Of a stretch of DNA of 38,128 bases, positions 1 to 6,824 are shown in pieces (the stretch's first letter is position 1; each line of letters starts with the position of its first letter). Both the position numbers and the translations under genes were made by a program. A model generated the notes under the pieces. The model made no database searches, was not told the origin of the DNA, and saw nothing but the letters and a program-made list of their open reading frames with translations. Source of the stretch: CALBZH01 sp964538515 (GTDB lineage: Bacteria; Desulfobacterota; Syntrophobacteria; Syntrophobacterales; Syntrophobacteraceae); contig CAZIEW010000056.1 in assembly GCA_964538515.1 (NCBI GenBank), positions 1-38,128 on the forward strand, given 5' to 3'.

Positions 1-1217
1 ACTGGGAACTGGTCAAGAGCCCGGCCGGCGCCCATCAGTGGCTGGCCAAGGATGTGGCCGATGAGGACATGGTGATCGATGCGCACGACCCGTCGAAGAA
101 GCACCGTCCGATGATGACCACGGCGGACCTCTCCCTGCGATTCGACCCGATCTACGAGCCGATCGCGCGGCGTTACCTGCAGAACCCAGAGGAATTTGCG
201 GATGCCTTCGCCCGGGCTTGGTTCAAGCTGACCCACCGCGACATGGGGCCCCGCTCCCGCTATCTCGGTCCGGAGGTCCCGGCCGAAGAGCTGATTTGGC
301 AAGACCCGGTGCCCGCAGTCGACCATGCGCTCATCGACGCGCAGGATATCGCAGCCCTCAAGGGCAAGATCCTCGCTTCGGGCCTGTCGGTCGCGGAGCT
401 CGTCTCGACTGGTTGGGCCTCGGCATCCACGTTCCGTGGCTCCGACAATCGCGGAGGGGCGAACGGGGCGCGTATCCGTCTTGCGCCGCAAAAGGATTGG
501 AAAGTCAACCAGCCTGCCCAGCTTGCGAAGGTCCTCAAGGTCCTTGAAGGTATCCAAAAGGAGTTCAACGGCGCTCAGTCCGGCGGGAAGAAGGTGTCCC
601 TCGCCGACTTGATCGTTCTGGGCGGTTGCGCAGGCGTCGAGCAGGCCGCCAAGAAGGCCGGTCACGATGTAACGGTTCCTTTCACGCCGGGTCGCACGGA
701 TGCGTCGCAGGAGCAAACCGACGTGGTGTCATTTGCCGTACTCGAGCCGGCTGCAGACGGGTTCCGCAATTACCAAAAAGCCAAATTCGCCGTATCGGCG
801 GAGGAGCTGCTGGTCGATCGGGCACAACTGCTGACCCTGACCGCTCCTGAGATGACGGTCCTCGTTGGTGGCATGCGTGTCCTGAATGCGAACTTCGAAC
901 AGTCCCAGCACGGCGTCTTTACCAAGCGGCCCGAAACGCTCACCAATGATTTCTTCGTGAATCTGCTCGACATGAGCACCACATGGAAGGCCAGCGCGGA
1001 AGACGATGGCGTTTTCGAAGGCCGGGATCGTGCGACGGGCGCGCTCAAGTGGACCGGAACCCGAGTCGATCTCATCTTCGGTTCGAGCTCCCAACTTCGG
1101 GCCTTGGCTGAAGTCTATGCTTGCGACGACGCGCAGGAAAAGTTCGTGCAGGACTTCGTGGCGGCGTGGAGCAAAGTCATGAACCTTGACCGTTTTGACC
1201 TCGCCCGATCCTCGTAG
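1..1217 (+). CDS. katG: Catalase-peroxidase KatG, 3' part
   Basis: This is the C-terminal part of a bifunctional heme catalase-peroxidase, which removes hydrogen peroxide in the cytoplasm. The reading frame is open from base 3, where WELVKSPAGAHQW matches the KatG stretch that precedes the DAHDPSKKH..MMTTADLSLRFDP block, so the gene starts before the window. The visible part holds the rest of the N-terminal heme domain and the whole C-terminal peroxidase-like domain, including the typical WASASTFRGSDNRGGANG and LADLIVLGGCAGVE motifs. The distal Trp-Tyr-Met adduct and the distal His are upstream and cannot be checked. The stop TAG is at 1215-1217, followed by a hairpin that probably terminates transcription. 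Oxidative-stress defence is expected in an anaerobe exposed to oxygen. Family assignment is secure. Confidence 0.96.
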   Translation, partial: WELVKSPAGAHQWLAKDVADEDMVIDAHDPSKKHRPMMTTADLSLRFDPIYEPIARRYLQNPEEFADAFARAWFKLTHRDMGPRSRYLGPEVPAEELIWQDPVPAVDHALIDAQDIAALKGKILASGLSVAELVSTGWASASTFRGSDNRGGANGARIRLAPQKDWKVNQPAQLAKVLKVLEGIQKEFNGAQSGGKKVSLADLIVLGGCAGVEQAAKKAGHDVTVPFTPGRTDASQEQTDVVSFAVLEPAADGFRNYQKAKFAVSAEELLVDRAQLLTLTAPEMTVLVGGMRVLNANFEQSQHGVFTKRPETLTNDFFVNLLDMSTTWKASAEDDGVFEGRDRATGALKWTGTRVDLIFGSSSQLRALAEVYACDDAQEKFVQDFVAAWSKVMNLDRFDLARSS

Positions 1218-1265
1218 AGACCTCTTCGAGGGCTTCTGACAGGGACGAAGAAACGTCGGTTAGAA

Positions 1266-1318
1266 CCGGTTCCAGCGGACGGCTTGCCGCCGCCGCGGAA
1301 CCGGAACGTTTCCGTTTT
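1266..1318 (+). terminator. Putative terminator of katG
   Basis: A long GC-rich hairpin lies about 50 bases after the katG stop: CCGGTTCC at 1266-1273 pairs with GGAACCGG at 1297-1304, and GCGG and CGGC continue the stem with two bulged A residues and a loop of TTGCC. It is followed by a broken T-rich stretch (GTTTCCGTTTT). A second pairing is possible between TAGAACC at 1261 and GGTTCTA near 1332, which is followed by TTTTT. Either form could stop katG transcription. Confidence 0.5.
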
Positions 1319-1559
1319 CCTGATCGGTGCTGGTTCTAGCTTTTTGTATCGTCGAAATGAGGTGGGCTGGAAGGTGTTGACCTTTCGGACCCTGTCCACT
1401 CTTACGGATCGAGAGGGCGTTCTGAATCTCAAAATGGCTGTTCCGTAGCGTTGTTTGGCGCGGATGGAGAAGGACTGGATGCTCGAACGAGTCGACTCCA
1501 GCCCGTTCAGCGAAGAAGGAGCAGGAATGGTCCGGCCACTGGGATCTCAGATGTCTCGG
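1319..1559. other. Intergenic region without recognised gene
   Basis: This stretch lies between the katG terminator and the stop of the convergent cold-shock gene. No reading frame with a credible ribosome site or family motif is visible. It contains the alternative terminator arm with T5 near 1332-1345 and a weak stem with CTGGA/TCCAG arms and CTCG/CGAG inside at about 1477-1503. The latter could serve the cold-shock transcript coming from the other side. Confidence 0.4.
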
Positions 1560-1763
1560 TTAGAGCTTCTTTACGTGGACTGCGGAAGGTCCTTTGGCTC
1601 CCTGCTCAATTTCGAAGCTAACACGATCACCTTCCCCTAGGGTTTTAAATCCAGAGGCTTCGATAGCACTATGGTGGACAAAGACGTCTTTTCCTCCACC
1701 CTCAACCGTAATAAATCCAAAACCCTTCTTATCATTAAACCACTTCACAGTACCTTCAGGCAT
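1560..1763 (-). CDS. Cold-shock domain protein (CspA family)
   Basis: This is a 67-residue single-domain cold-shock protein, an OB-fold that binds single-stranded nucleic acid and acts as an RNA chaperone. Both signature motifs are present: RNP1 in KGFGFI (about residues 12-17) and RNP2 in VFVHHSAI. The protein covers the family from MPEGTVKWFN to the end, which is the normal length. The start at 1763 is chosen because AAGGA lies 9 nt upstream; an in-frame ATG at 1784 would add seven residues (MKKEIQK) but overlaps that ribosome site. It follows the DUF3606-like gene by 41 nt on the same strand and probably shares its transcript. The base composition is visibly more AT-rich than in the neighbours. 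Confidence 0.93.
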   Translation of the reverse strand: MPEGTVKWFNDKKGFGFITVEGGGKDVFVHHSAIEASGFKTLGEGDRVSFEIEQGAKGPSAVHVKKL

Positions 1764-1804
1764 CTTTTGGATTTCCTTTTTCATTGAGTTGCTCTTAGCG
1801 CGCG

Positions 1805-1987
1805 TTACTTCTTGCCTTTCAAGAAGTCCCGCACTGCATCGGCTGAAGTTCCGACTGCTCTCACTGCATGTGTTAGTTGAATGCCGGTGCAATTGAACTT
1901 CTGACACCAGTATTTTATTTCATTTGGCTCATGTGGATTCACCCTATGATTGCCGTAAGGACCTCGCTTCTCTTTACCAACAGACAT
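1805..1987 (-). CDS. DUF3606-like small protein
   Basis: This 60-residue basic protein has the layout of DUF3606 proteins: KRGPYGNHRVNPHEPNEIKYW, then a helical segment that ends in the recognisable AVRAVGTSADAVRDFL and a lysine tail. The function of the family is unknown; members are short, probably helical, and often found near stress genes. The start at 1987 (MSVGKEKRG) has GGAG seven bases upstream; an upstream in-frame ATG at 2029 has no such site and would add an unrelated hydrophobic leader. It sits directly upstream of the cold-shock gene on the same strand, suggesting a small stress-linked operon. DUF3606 membership is judged by eye. Confidence 0.75.
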   Translation of the reverse strand: MSVGKEKRGPYGNHRVNPHEPNEIKYWCQKFNCTGIQLTHAVRAVGTSADAVRDFLKGKK

Positions 1988-2496
1988 AGCTTCTCTCCTC
2001 AGCAAAAAAGGTAGAAACAAGTAACGCACCCGAATGAATAGCTGCTCATCCCAGGTCCCGGGAAATCACACACGATTCCTCTGATTCTGAGAACCTCGAA
2101 ACCCAGCATATCATACTGCAGAAGCAAAGAATATGGGGGGTGGCGGAGTTGAGGGTTCCACAGATCATCGTCCAAGGGGAATATGGAAGAAAAGGCGCTC
2201 CTCATGCCGTTGCACGGAACAGATCCCCGAGATCCCTGTCGGCTTACGCCATAGAGAGTTGCATTTTCTTGCCCTTGCCGTAACTCTATGATTTTTCAAG
2301 ATATGATTTGCGGTTAGGGAGCCATTTGAGAATTCGAGCTTTTGGAGTCGGGTATTTCGAACAGCATGCTCTCCGAGAGGTCTATTGGTGAAGAAAGTGA
2401 GTGCCGCCATGGATTCCAAAGGCATCTTGCCGCCGGCAGGCGGCTCGGTGTAGAGTGAGCAGCATCTTCATCTGGCAGCCTAGCAAAGGAGCATGT
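1988..2496. other. AT-richer intergenic region
   Basis: About 500 bases with no credible gene. It must contain the promoter of the DUF3606/cold-shock pair: on the minus strand a TATGAT box is visible near 2113-2118, but no good -35 element is placed 16-18 bases from it, so no promoter is called. Several short frames cross the region but have no ribosome site, no family motif and odd composition. Confidence 0.4.
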
Positions 2497-2763
2497 GTGC
2501 ATACAGACGAATACGAGATTTCGATAGGAAGGGAGATCAAACTGTGCCGCGATGTGATACGGCGGTTGCGGAAAGCCATCGAGGCGCGGGAGCTGCAAAA
2601 GGGCATGAGCACGGATGATTTGTGTGGTGCTTTGGGGCGGGGAGAGCTGGAAGCCTCGAATCCCGAGGTCAGTGCCTGGCTGAAGGACCATCGGGAGCTT
2701 CAGGCGTGGGAGAGCAAGCTTCTGGAATATGGCGAGGCTTTGGAGACGCTGAAAGAGATTTAA
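2497..2763 (+). CDS. Hypothetical 88-aa helical protein
   Basis: The GTG start at 2497 is chosen because a strong AAGGAG lies five bases upstream (2486-2491). The 88-residue product is rich in charged residues and looks entirely helical (IKLCRDVIRRLRKAIEARELQKG, then WLKDHRELQAWESKLLEYGEALE). It has no signal peptide or membrane segment and I recognise no family. The pattern of a mid-protein Gly/Ser/Thr/Asp linker (GMSTDDLCGALGRGELEASN) between two helical parts resembles small regulatory or phage-type proteins, but that is only impression. It is convergent with the small membrane peptide gene at 2887. Confidence 0.6.
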   Translation: MHTDEYEISIGREIKLCRDVIRRLRKAIEARELQKGMSTDDLCGALGRGELEASNPEVSAWLKDHRELQAWESKLLEYGEALETLKEI

Positions 2764-2886
2764 CTGTATCTCTCACTCGGCAAAGGGGAGGGACAGGGAG
2801 ATGAGGGGGATCGTTTCCAGCAGTCTCATCTCGCCAGTCCTCTCCTTTCAGTCCGACAAGGTGCGCGTTGCAGTGTCGCGGGAATG

Positions 2887-3069
2887 TCAATGGCCGCCGG
2901 GAAAGAGCGCGGCACTCAGCCAGTAAAGAAACGCCAGCAGCCCGACTCCGAGCCCGATGCTCCAGCCGATGAGCTGTTTTTCAACGGGAAGGATGGGCTC
3001 ATATTCCATGCGATTCATTTCGTCGGCGACCTTGGAGCTTCCAGCGGTCACTTTGCTATCTTCAGCCAT
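2887..3069 (-). CDS. Small single-span membrane peptide next to YeiH transporter
   Basis: A 60-residue product with a charged N-terminal half (MAEDSKVTAGSSKVADEMNR) and one C-terminal membrane helix (LIGWSIGLGVGLLAFLYWLSAALF). The start at 3069 is preceded by AGGAG with a seven-base spacer; an ATG two codons earlier is only one base from that site. It is the next gene downstream of the YeiH-type transporter, same strand, about 100 bases apart, so it is probably co-transcribed and may be an accessory subunit of that transporter. No homologous family is recognised. The membrane span and the ribosome site are seen; the partnership is inferred. Confidence 0.72.
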   Translation of the reverse strand: MAEDSKVTAGSSKVADEMNRMEYEPILPVEKQLIGWSIGLGVGLLAFLYWLSAALFPGGH

Positions 3070-3172
3070 TATCATGCTCCTTTACGAATATCCCGGCCGG
3101 CCTTACATGGACATTCGGGGGACGAGCCCCCGGGTGTCCGTGAGGAGGTCAAGCAACCGGGCTGATTGCGGC

Positions 3173-4996
3173 TCAACCGGTGACCACGGGCGGCAGAACA
3201 CCGTGGAAGAACAGCCAGGAAATGAACAACCCGATCCAGATGATAAACCCGAACAGGCAGACCACGTAGACGGCTGCCAGCCTGCCGATTCCTTCCTCCA
3301 TCAACTTCTTGAAGTTCGACACCACACCGATGGTGAAAAAGGTCAGCAGGAAGAACAGGACTCGGAAAACATCCCCTTCGCCCGTCGCCAGTTTGGCAAG
3401 GCTCATGGTCTTCTTGGGTGCCTCGATGCTCTTCGAGGCGTCAGCCATCTGCTTTTTGATGTCCGCGACCTTGGATTCGACGGTCGCCTTCTGGGCGTCA
3501 TCGGTGATGGCGGGGAGCTGCTTTTCCAGAGAGGTCAGCTGCTGCTTCAGATCACTCACCTGCTTCTCGACGGGGCCGACCGCCCGCGATGCCGGCCAGC
3601 AAATGAAGAGCAGAATCACCAGGGTGAGGACATAGCCGATGACGAACTTCGGGAAGCGGTTCCAGATCTCAATGGCGCGGACCTGCTGCCCCTGCTTGCA
3701 CTCGATCTTCGCGCACCAGATGATGGCGAGCAAAAACGACCACACGCCAATGAAGATGTCGATGAACATCTTCACGGTCGTGGCCGTCATGGTGATCCAG
3801 CCTTCTGCGTACTTAACGCCCGTCATGTCGAGCGCCTTGGCTCGGACCAAGGCGTCGGTGATCGCACCGCTCGCGATGGCGCCCCCGTCGGACTTGACCG
3901 CCAGCCCCATCCAGGCGCCCGCCACGAGCGGCTCCGTCCACATCCACACCTGGGCGATAAACGGCAGGATGATCATTTCCACCGCCACGAAGATCACGAC
4001 CAGCGACGACACCATGATCGGAACGATGGGGCGGGCGCGGATGGCACCGCCGGTGGCGATGGCAGCCGACACGCCGCAGATCGAGATGCCGGAGGCGAGA
4101 GGGGCCGACCATTCCCGGCTGAACTTAAAGTACTTTCTGGCGATGAAGTAGGTGAGGGCCCAGTAGACGAGGTAGGCCTCCACGATGGCGCAGAATCCCC
4201 GGAACATGATGTTCGTCGCCAGGCTGAACGACTCCGCCGCCTTCAATCCCAACCCGGCCCCCATGATCACGATGGCCGTCTTGATGTAGAGCTCAGGCCG
4301 GGCGGCTTCCTTCAGCCAGTCCGCAAATCGAGGGAAGAAGTTCCCGATGATCAGACCAGCCACCAGAGCGATGATGAAACCGAACTCGCCCGTGAGGCTC
4401 ATGGCCCAGGGGATGTTGAACTGAGCTGTCTGATTCTTGGTTGCCGCAATGTAGGCGAAGTGGCCGCAGAACCAGCAAAGGTAACTGATCCAGAAAACGA
4501 GGGAGTAGCCGACGACAAATCGTCCCACGTTGGCGCGCAGGGCCACGGATGCCAGCGTCATGAGCACCAGCGTGGCGAGGTACGTGAGCACGACGGCCGT
4601 GAATCCGGTGATCCCCGACTTCTCAAACGTGTCCCCCGGTTTCAGCTTTGAAACATCGCCATCGGCGGTGATCGTCGCTTCTTTGCCGTCAGCCTTTTTG
4701 ATGGTGACCTTCTGGCCGTCGACCTTGACCACAGTCCCCTTGGCAGGCGTGTAGGCCGCAGAAGCGACGCTATTGGCCTTGGCCGGGTCAGCCCACACCC
4801 CCATCTTGAAGCCCCATCCCAGAATGTCCGTATTCCAGAAGACTCCCAGCGACAGCAGGAAGATCAAGAGCCCGAGCCACAAAGCCAGCCAGTCTTCGCT
4901 GATTCCCTGCGCCTTTTTCACTTCGCACGTCTCGACCGAGTCACACTGCCCTTCGGTCAGCTTGTTCTCATCGATCTTTCGATCCAGATCACCCAT
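3173..4996 (-). CDS. YeiH/UPF0324-family membrane transporter with extra domains
   Basis: A 607-residue polytopic membrane protein of the YeiH (Cons_hypoth698, 'putative sulfate exporter') family. Family hallmarks are GFIIALVAGLIIGNFFPR, IKTAIVIMGAGLGLKA, SGISICGVSAAIATGGAIRA and GAWMGLAVKSDGGAIASGAI. It is much longer than the roughly 350-residue core because of two additions: a small beta-rich insert after the first membrane helix (about residues 75-125, KGTVVKVDGQKVTIKKADG, KOW/DUF5666-like), and a predicted coiled coil (VEKQVSDLKQQLTSLEKQL and on) between late membrane helices. The start at 4996 has AGGAG with an eight-base spacer; an ATG ten codons upstream lacks a comparable site. A sigma-54 promoter lies about 165 bases upstream, and a heme kinase with its sigma-54 activator is next door. 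Sulfate or another small oxyanion is a family-based guess at substrate. Confidence 0.85.
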   Translation of the reverse strand: MGDLDRKIDENKLTEGQCDSVETCEVKKAQGISEDWLALWLGLLIFLLSLGVFWNTDILGWGFKMGVWADPAKANSVASAAYTPAKGTVVKVDGQKVTIKKADGKEATITADGDVSKLKPGDTFEKSGITGFTAVVLTYLATLVLMTLASVALRANVGRFVVGYSLVFWISYLCWFCGHFAYIAATKNQTAQFNIPWAMSLTGEFGFIIALVAGLIIGNFFPRFADWLKEAARPELYIKTAIVIMGAGLGLKAAESFSLATNIMFRGFCAIVEAYLVYWALTYFIARKYFKFSREWSAPLASGISICGVSAAIATGGAIRARPIVPIMVSSLVVIFVAVEMIILPFIAQVWMWTEPLVAGAWMGLAVKSDGGAIASGAITDALVRAKALDMTGVKYAEGWITMTATTVKMFIDIFIGVWSFLLAIIWCAKIECKQGQQVRAIEIWNRFPKFVIGYVLTLVILLFICWPASRAVGPVEKQVSDLKQQLTSLEKQLPAITDDAQKATVESKVADIKKQMADASKSIEAPKKTMSLAKLATGEGDVFRVLFFLLTFFTIGVVSNFKKLMEEGIGRLAAVYVVCLFGFIIWIGLFISWLFFHGVLPPVVTG

Positions 4997-5159
4997 ACGC
5001 GTTGCTCCTCTGCTAGAACCACTCATCCAACTTGGGCCTTAGACCTCCGAGGTTCGAACGATTCCTCTTGCCTCCTCTCCCTGAATGCCTTTTGCCTGAT
5101 TCACTCCTAAATCCAGCAACATGATGACGTGCATGAATGCGATTCCCCCTGCTTCCTGA

Positions 5160-5174
5160 GCAAGGGGAGTGCCA
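5160..5174 (-). promoter_or_regulatory. Sigma-54 promoter of YeiH-type gene
   Basis: On the minus strand the sequence reads TGGCAC-TCCCC-TTGC, with exactly ten bases between the GG of the -24 element and the GC of the -12 element. This matches the sigma-54 consensus TGGCAC-N5-TTGC. Transcription would start near 5149 and give a leader of about 150 bases before the start codon at 4996. The gene immediately upstream on the same strand encodes a sigma-54 activator. Confidence 0.8.
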
Positions 5175-5354
5175 TGACTATTAGCCTAATGATGTTAGGT
5201 TGTTAGGATGGGTGCAGAAGAGATGGGTGGTGCTCAGCAACCCCGTGAGGGGAGGCCTTGCGAGGAGGCAGCTCTGTCATGGGTGGGAAGGTTCATGCAA
5301 CCGTTTGAAATCGTTATATTTGCCGTGTGAAAGGGGAGCTTGGGCGCTGCAAAG

Positions 5355-5394
5355 GGTGCCAGATGGATTCTGCGGGGTGCCAGATGAATTTTGC
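5355..5394. repeat. Tandem repeat, 21-bp period; candidate activator sites
   Basis: GGTGCCAGATGGATTCTGC at 5355 is repeated as GGTGCCAGATGAATTTTGC at 5376, a spacing of 21 bases (two helical turns). The second copy extends to an imperfect dyad, GTGCCAGATGAATTTTGCAC. The pair lies about 200 bases upstream of the sigma-54 transcription start, the usual place for enhancer sites of NtrC-type activators, and just beyond the stop codon of the activator gene. IS21-family ends also carry tandem repeats of this general kind, so a remnant insertion-sequence end is the alternative. Confidence 0.55.
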
Positions 5395-5414
5395 ACTCGT
5401 CTGACCGCTTGCGA

Positions 5415-6824
5415 TCAGCCTCCGTTGCGGAACGTTTCGGAGCGAATGTCGAACTTGCGCATCAGGTGCTGGAGGGACTGCCGTTCAAGCCCGCAGACCT
5501 GCGCGGCGCTGCTGACGTTGCCCTTGGTCTTCCGCAGCAGCTCGGTCACATAGGCCTTGGAGAAATGCTCGATCACTTGCTGCCGGGCGCTCCGGTAGGG
5601 CAATTCAAAAAGGTCTTTTCGCTGATCCCGGAGACAATTGTAGATAGAGCCGCGCAAGTTGAGCTGGGCGGCCTGGATCACATCGCCCGGACAGAGGGCG
5701 GCTGCGCGCTTCATGGTGTTTTGGAGCTCGCGGACATTGCCTTTCCATGGGGCCTCCATAAGGGTACAAAGGGCATCGGTGGACAGGCTCTTGGGCCCCA
5801 GGCCCGATTCCTTCACGTACTGGTTGAGAAAATGGACCGCCAGCAGCGGGATGTCTTCCCGGATTTCGCGAAGGGAAGGCATCGGGATGGAAACCACATT
5901 CAAGCGGTAAAAAAGATCCTCGCGAAAATCGCCCTGTTCGATCATGGCCTGGAGGTCTCGGTTCGTCGAGGAGATCACCCGCACGTCGACGACCTTGGGG
6001 CGGGCATTCCCAAGCGGCTTGATCTCCTTTTCCTGAAGCACTCGAAGCAGCTTCGTCTGCAGCGTCTTGGGCAGGTCCCCAATCTCGTCGAGGAACAGCG
6101 TACTGCCATGTGCGGCTTCGATGAGCCCCTTTTGGTCCTGGGTGGCATGTGTGAAGGCGCCTTTCTTGTGGCCAAACAGCTCGCTTTCCAGGAGCGTCTC
6201 CGGGATGGCCGGGCAGTTGACGGCGATCATCTTCCTCTTGGACCGGCTGCTCAGGGCGTGGATGGTTTGAGCCGCAAGCTCCTTGCCGGTTCCGCTTTCA
6301 CCCGTGATCAGGACTGAAAGGTCGGTCTTGGCGATTCTGCGAATCGTGGTGAGCGTCCGTTGAAGGGCCGGGCTTTCGCCGACGAAGAGCGCGAGCTGCT
6401 CCTTTTCCTGGAGCTTCTCCTCAAGGGCCGCAGTCTTTCGCAGGAGACGGTGGTGCTCGAATCCCTTCCGCAGGGTGTGGAACAGCCGGCCGTCGTCCAA
6501 GGGCTTGGTGATGAAGTCATACGCGCCCTTTTTCAAGGCCTCGACCGCTTGGTCGATGGTCCCGTACGCGGTCATGAGAATCGGGACGCTTTCGGGGTGT
6601 TGGGCGCGGAGGTGCTCGAGGAGCTGCATGCCGTCCACATTGGGCATGCGGATGTCGGATAAAACGACCGCGATCGGCTCGGCGTCCATGACGTCCAGGG
6701 CCTTCTGGGCGGAGTCCGCAAGCACCACCCGGCACTCCAGCTCCGGCTCGATCAGCCGCTTCAGTCCGTGGAGCAGATCGACGGCATCATCGACGATGAG
6801 AAGCGTTTCAACGGATGGATTCAT
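5415..6824 (-). CDS. NtrC-family sigma-54 response regulator
   Basis: A 469-residue three-domain activator. The receiver domain (about 1-120) has the acidic pair VDD at 11-13, phospho-acceptor Asp57 in LSDIRMPNVDG and Lys106 in ITKPLDD. The AAA+ domain (about 145-385) has Walker A GESGTGKE (174-181) and Walker B TLFLDEIGD. The Fis-type helix-turn-helix is at the end (GNVSSAAQVCGLERQSLQ). The sigma-54-contact loop reads GAFTHA rather than the canonical GAFTGA (221-226). Its start overlaps the end of the kinase gene by 17 bases, so the two are translationally coupled and form a two-component pair. The likely target is the sigma-54 promoter at 5160-5174 in front of the YeiH-type gene. Confidence 0.95.
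   Translation of the reverse strand: MNPSVETLLIVDDAVDLLHGLKRLIEPELECRVVLADSAQKALDVMDAEPIAVVLSDIRMPNVDGMQLLEHLRAQHPESVPILMTAYGTIDQAVEALKKGAYDFITKPLDDGRLFHTLRKGFEHHRLLRKTAALEEKLQEKEQLALFVGESPALQRTLTTIRRIAKTDLSVLITGESGTGKELAAQTIHALSSRSKRKMIAVNCPAIPETLLESELFGHKKGAFTHATQDQKGLIEAAHGSTLFLDEIGDLPKTLQTKLLRVLQEKEIKPLGNARPKVVDVRVISSTNRDLQAMIEQGDFREDLFYRLNVVSIPMPSLREIREDIPLLAVHFLNQYVKESGLGPKSLSTDALCTLMEAPWKGNVRELQNTMKRAAALCPGDVIQAAQLNLRGSIYNCLRDQRKDLFELPYRSARQQVIEHFSKAYVTELLRKTKGNVSSAAQVCGLERQSLQHLMRKFDIRSETFRNGG

Noticed and set aside
2957..4651. Long plus-strand frame opposite the YeiH-type gene
   Set aside because: It is the antisense of a well-supported membrane protein; composition is His/Asp/Arg-rich nonsense and it has no ribosome site.
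5040..5080. GGTTCGAAC as a possible tRNA T-arm
   Set aside because: No matching T-stem, acceptor stem or anticodon arm can be built around it.
5351..5364. TGGCACCCTTTGC on the minus strand as another sigma-54 promoter
   Set aside because: The spacing between the GG and GC pairs is eight bases, two short of the required ten.
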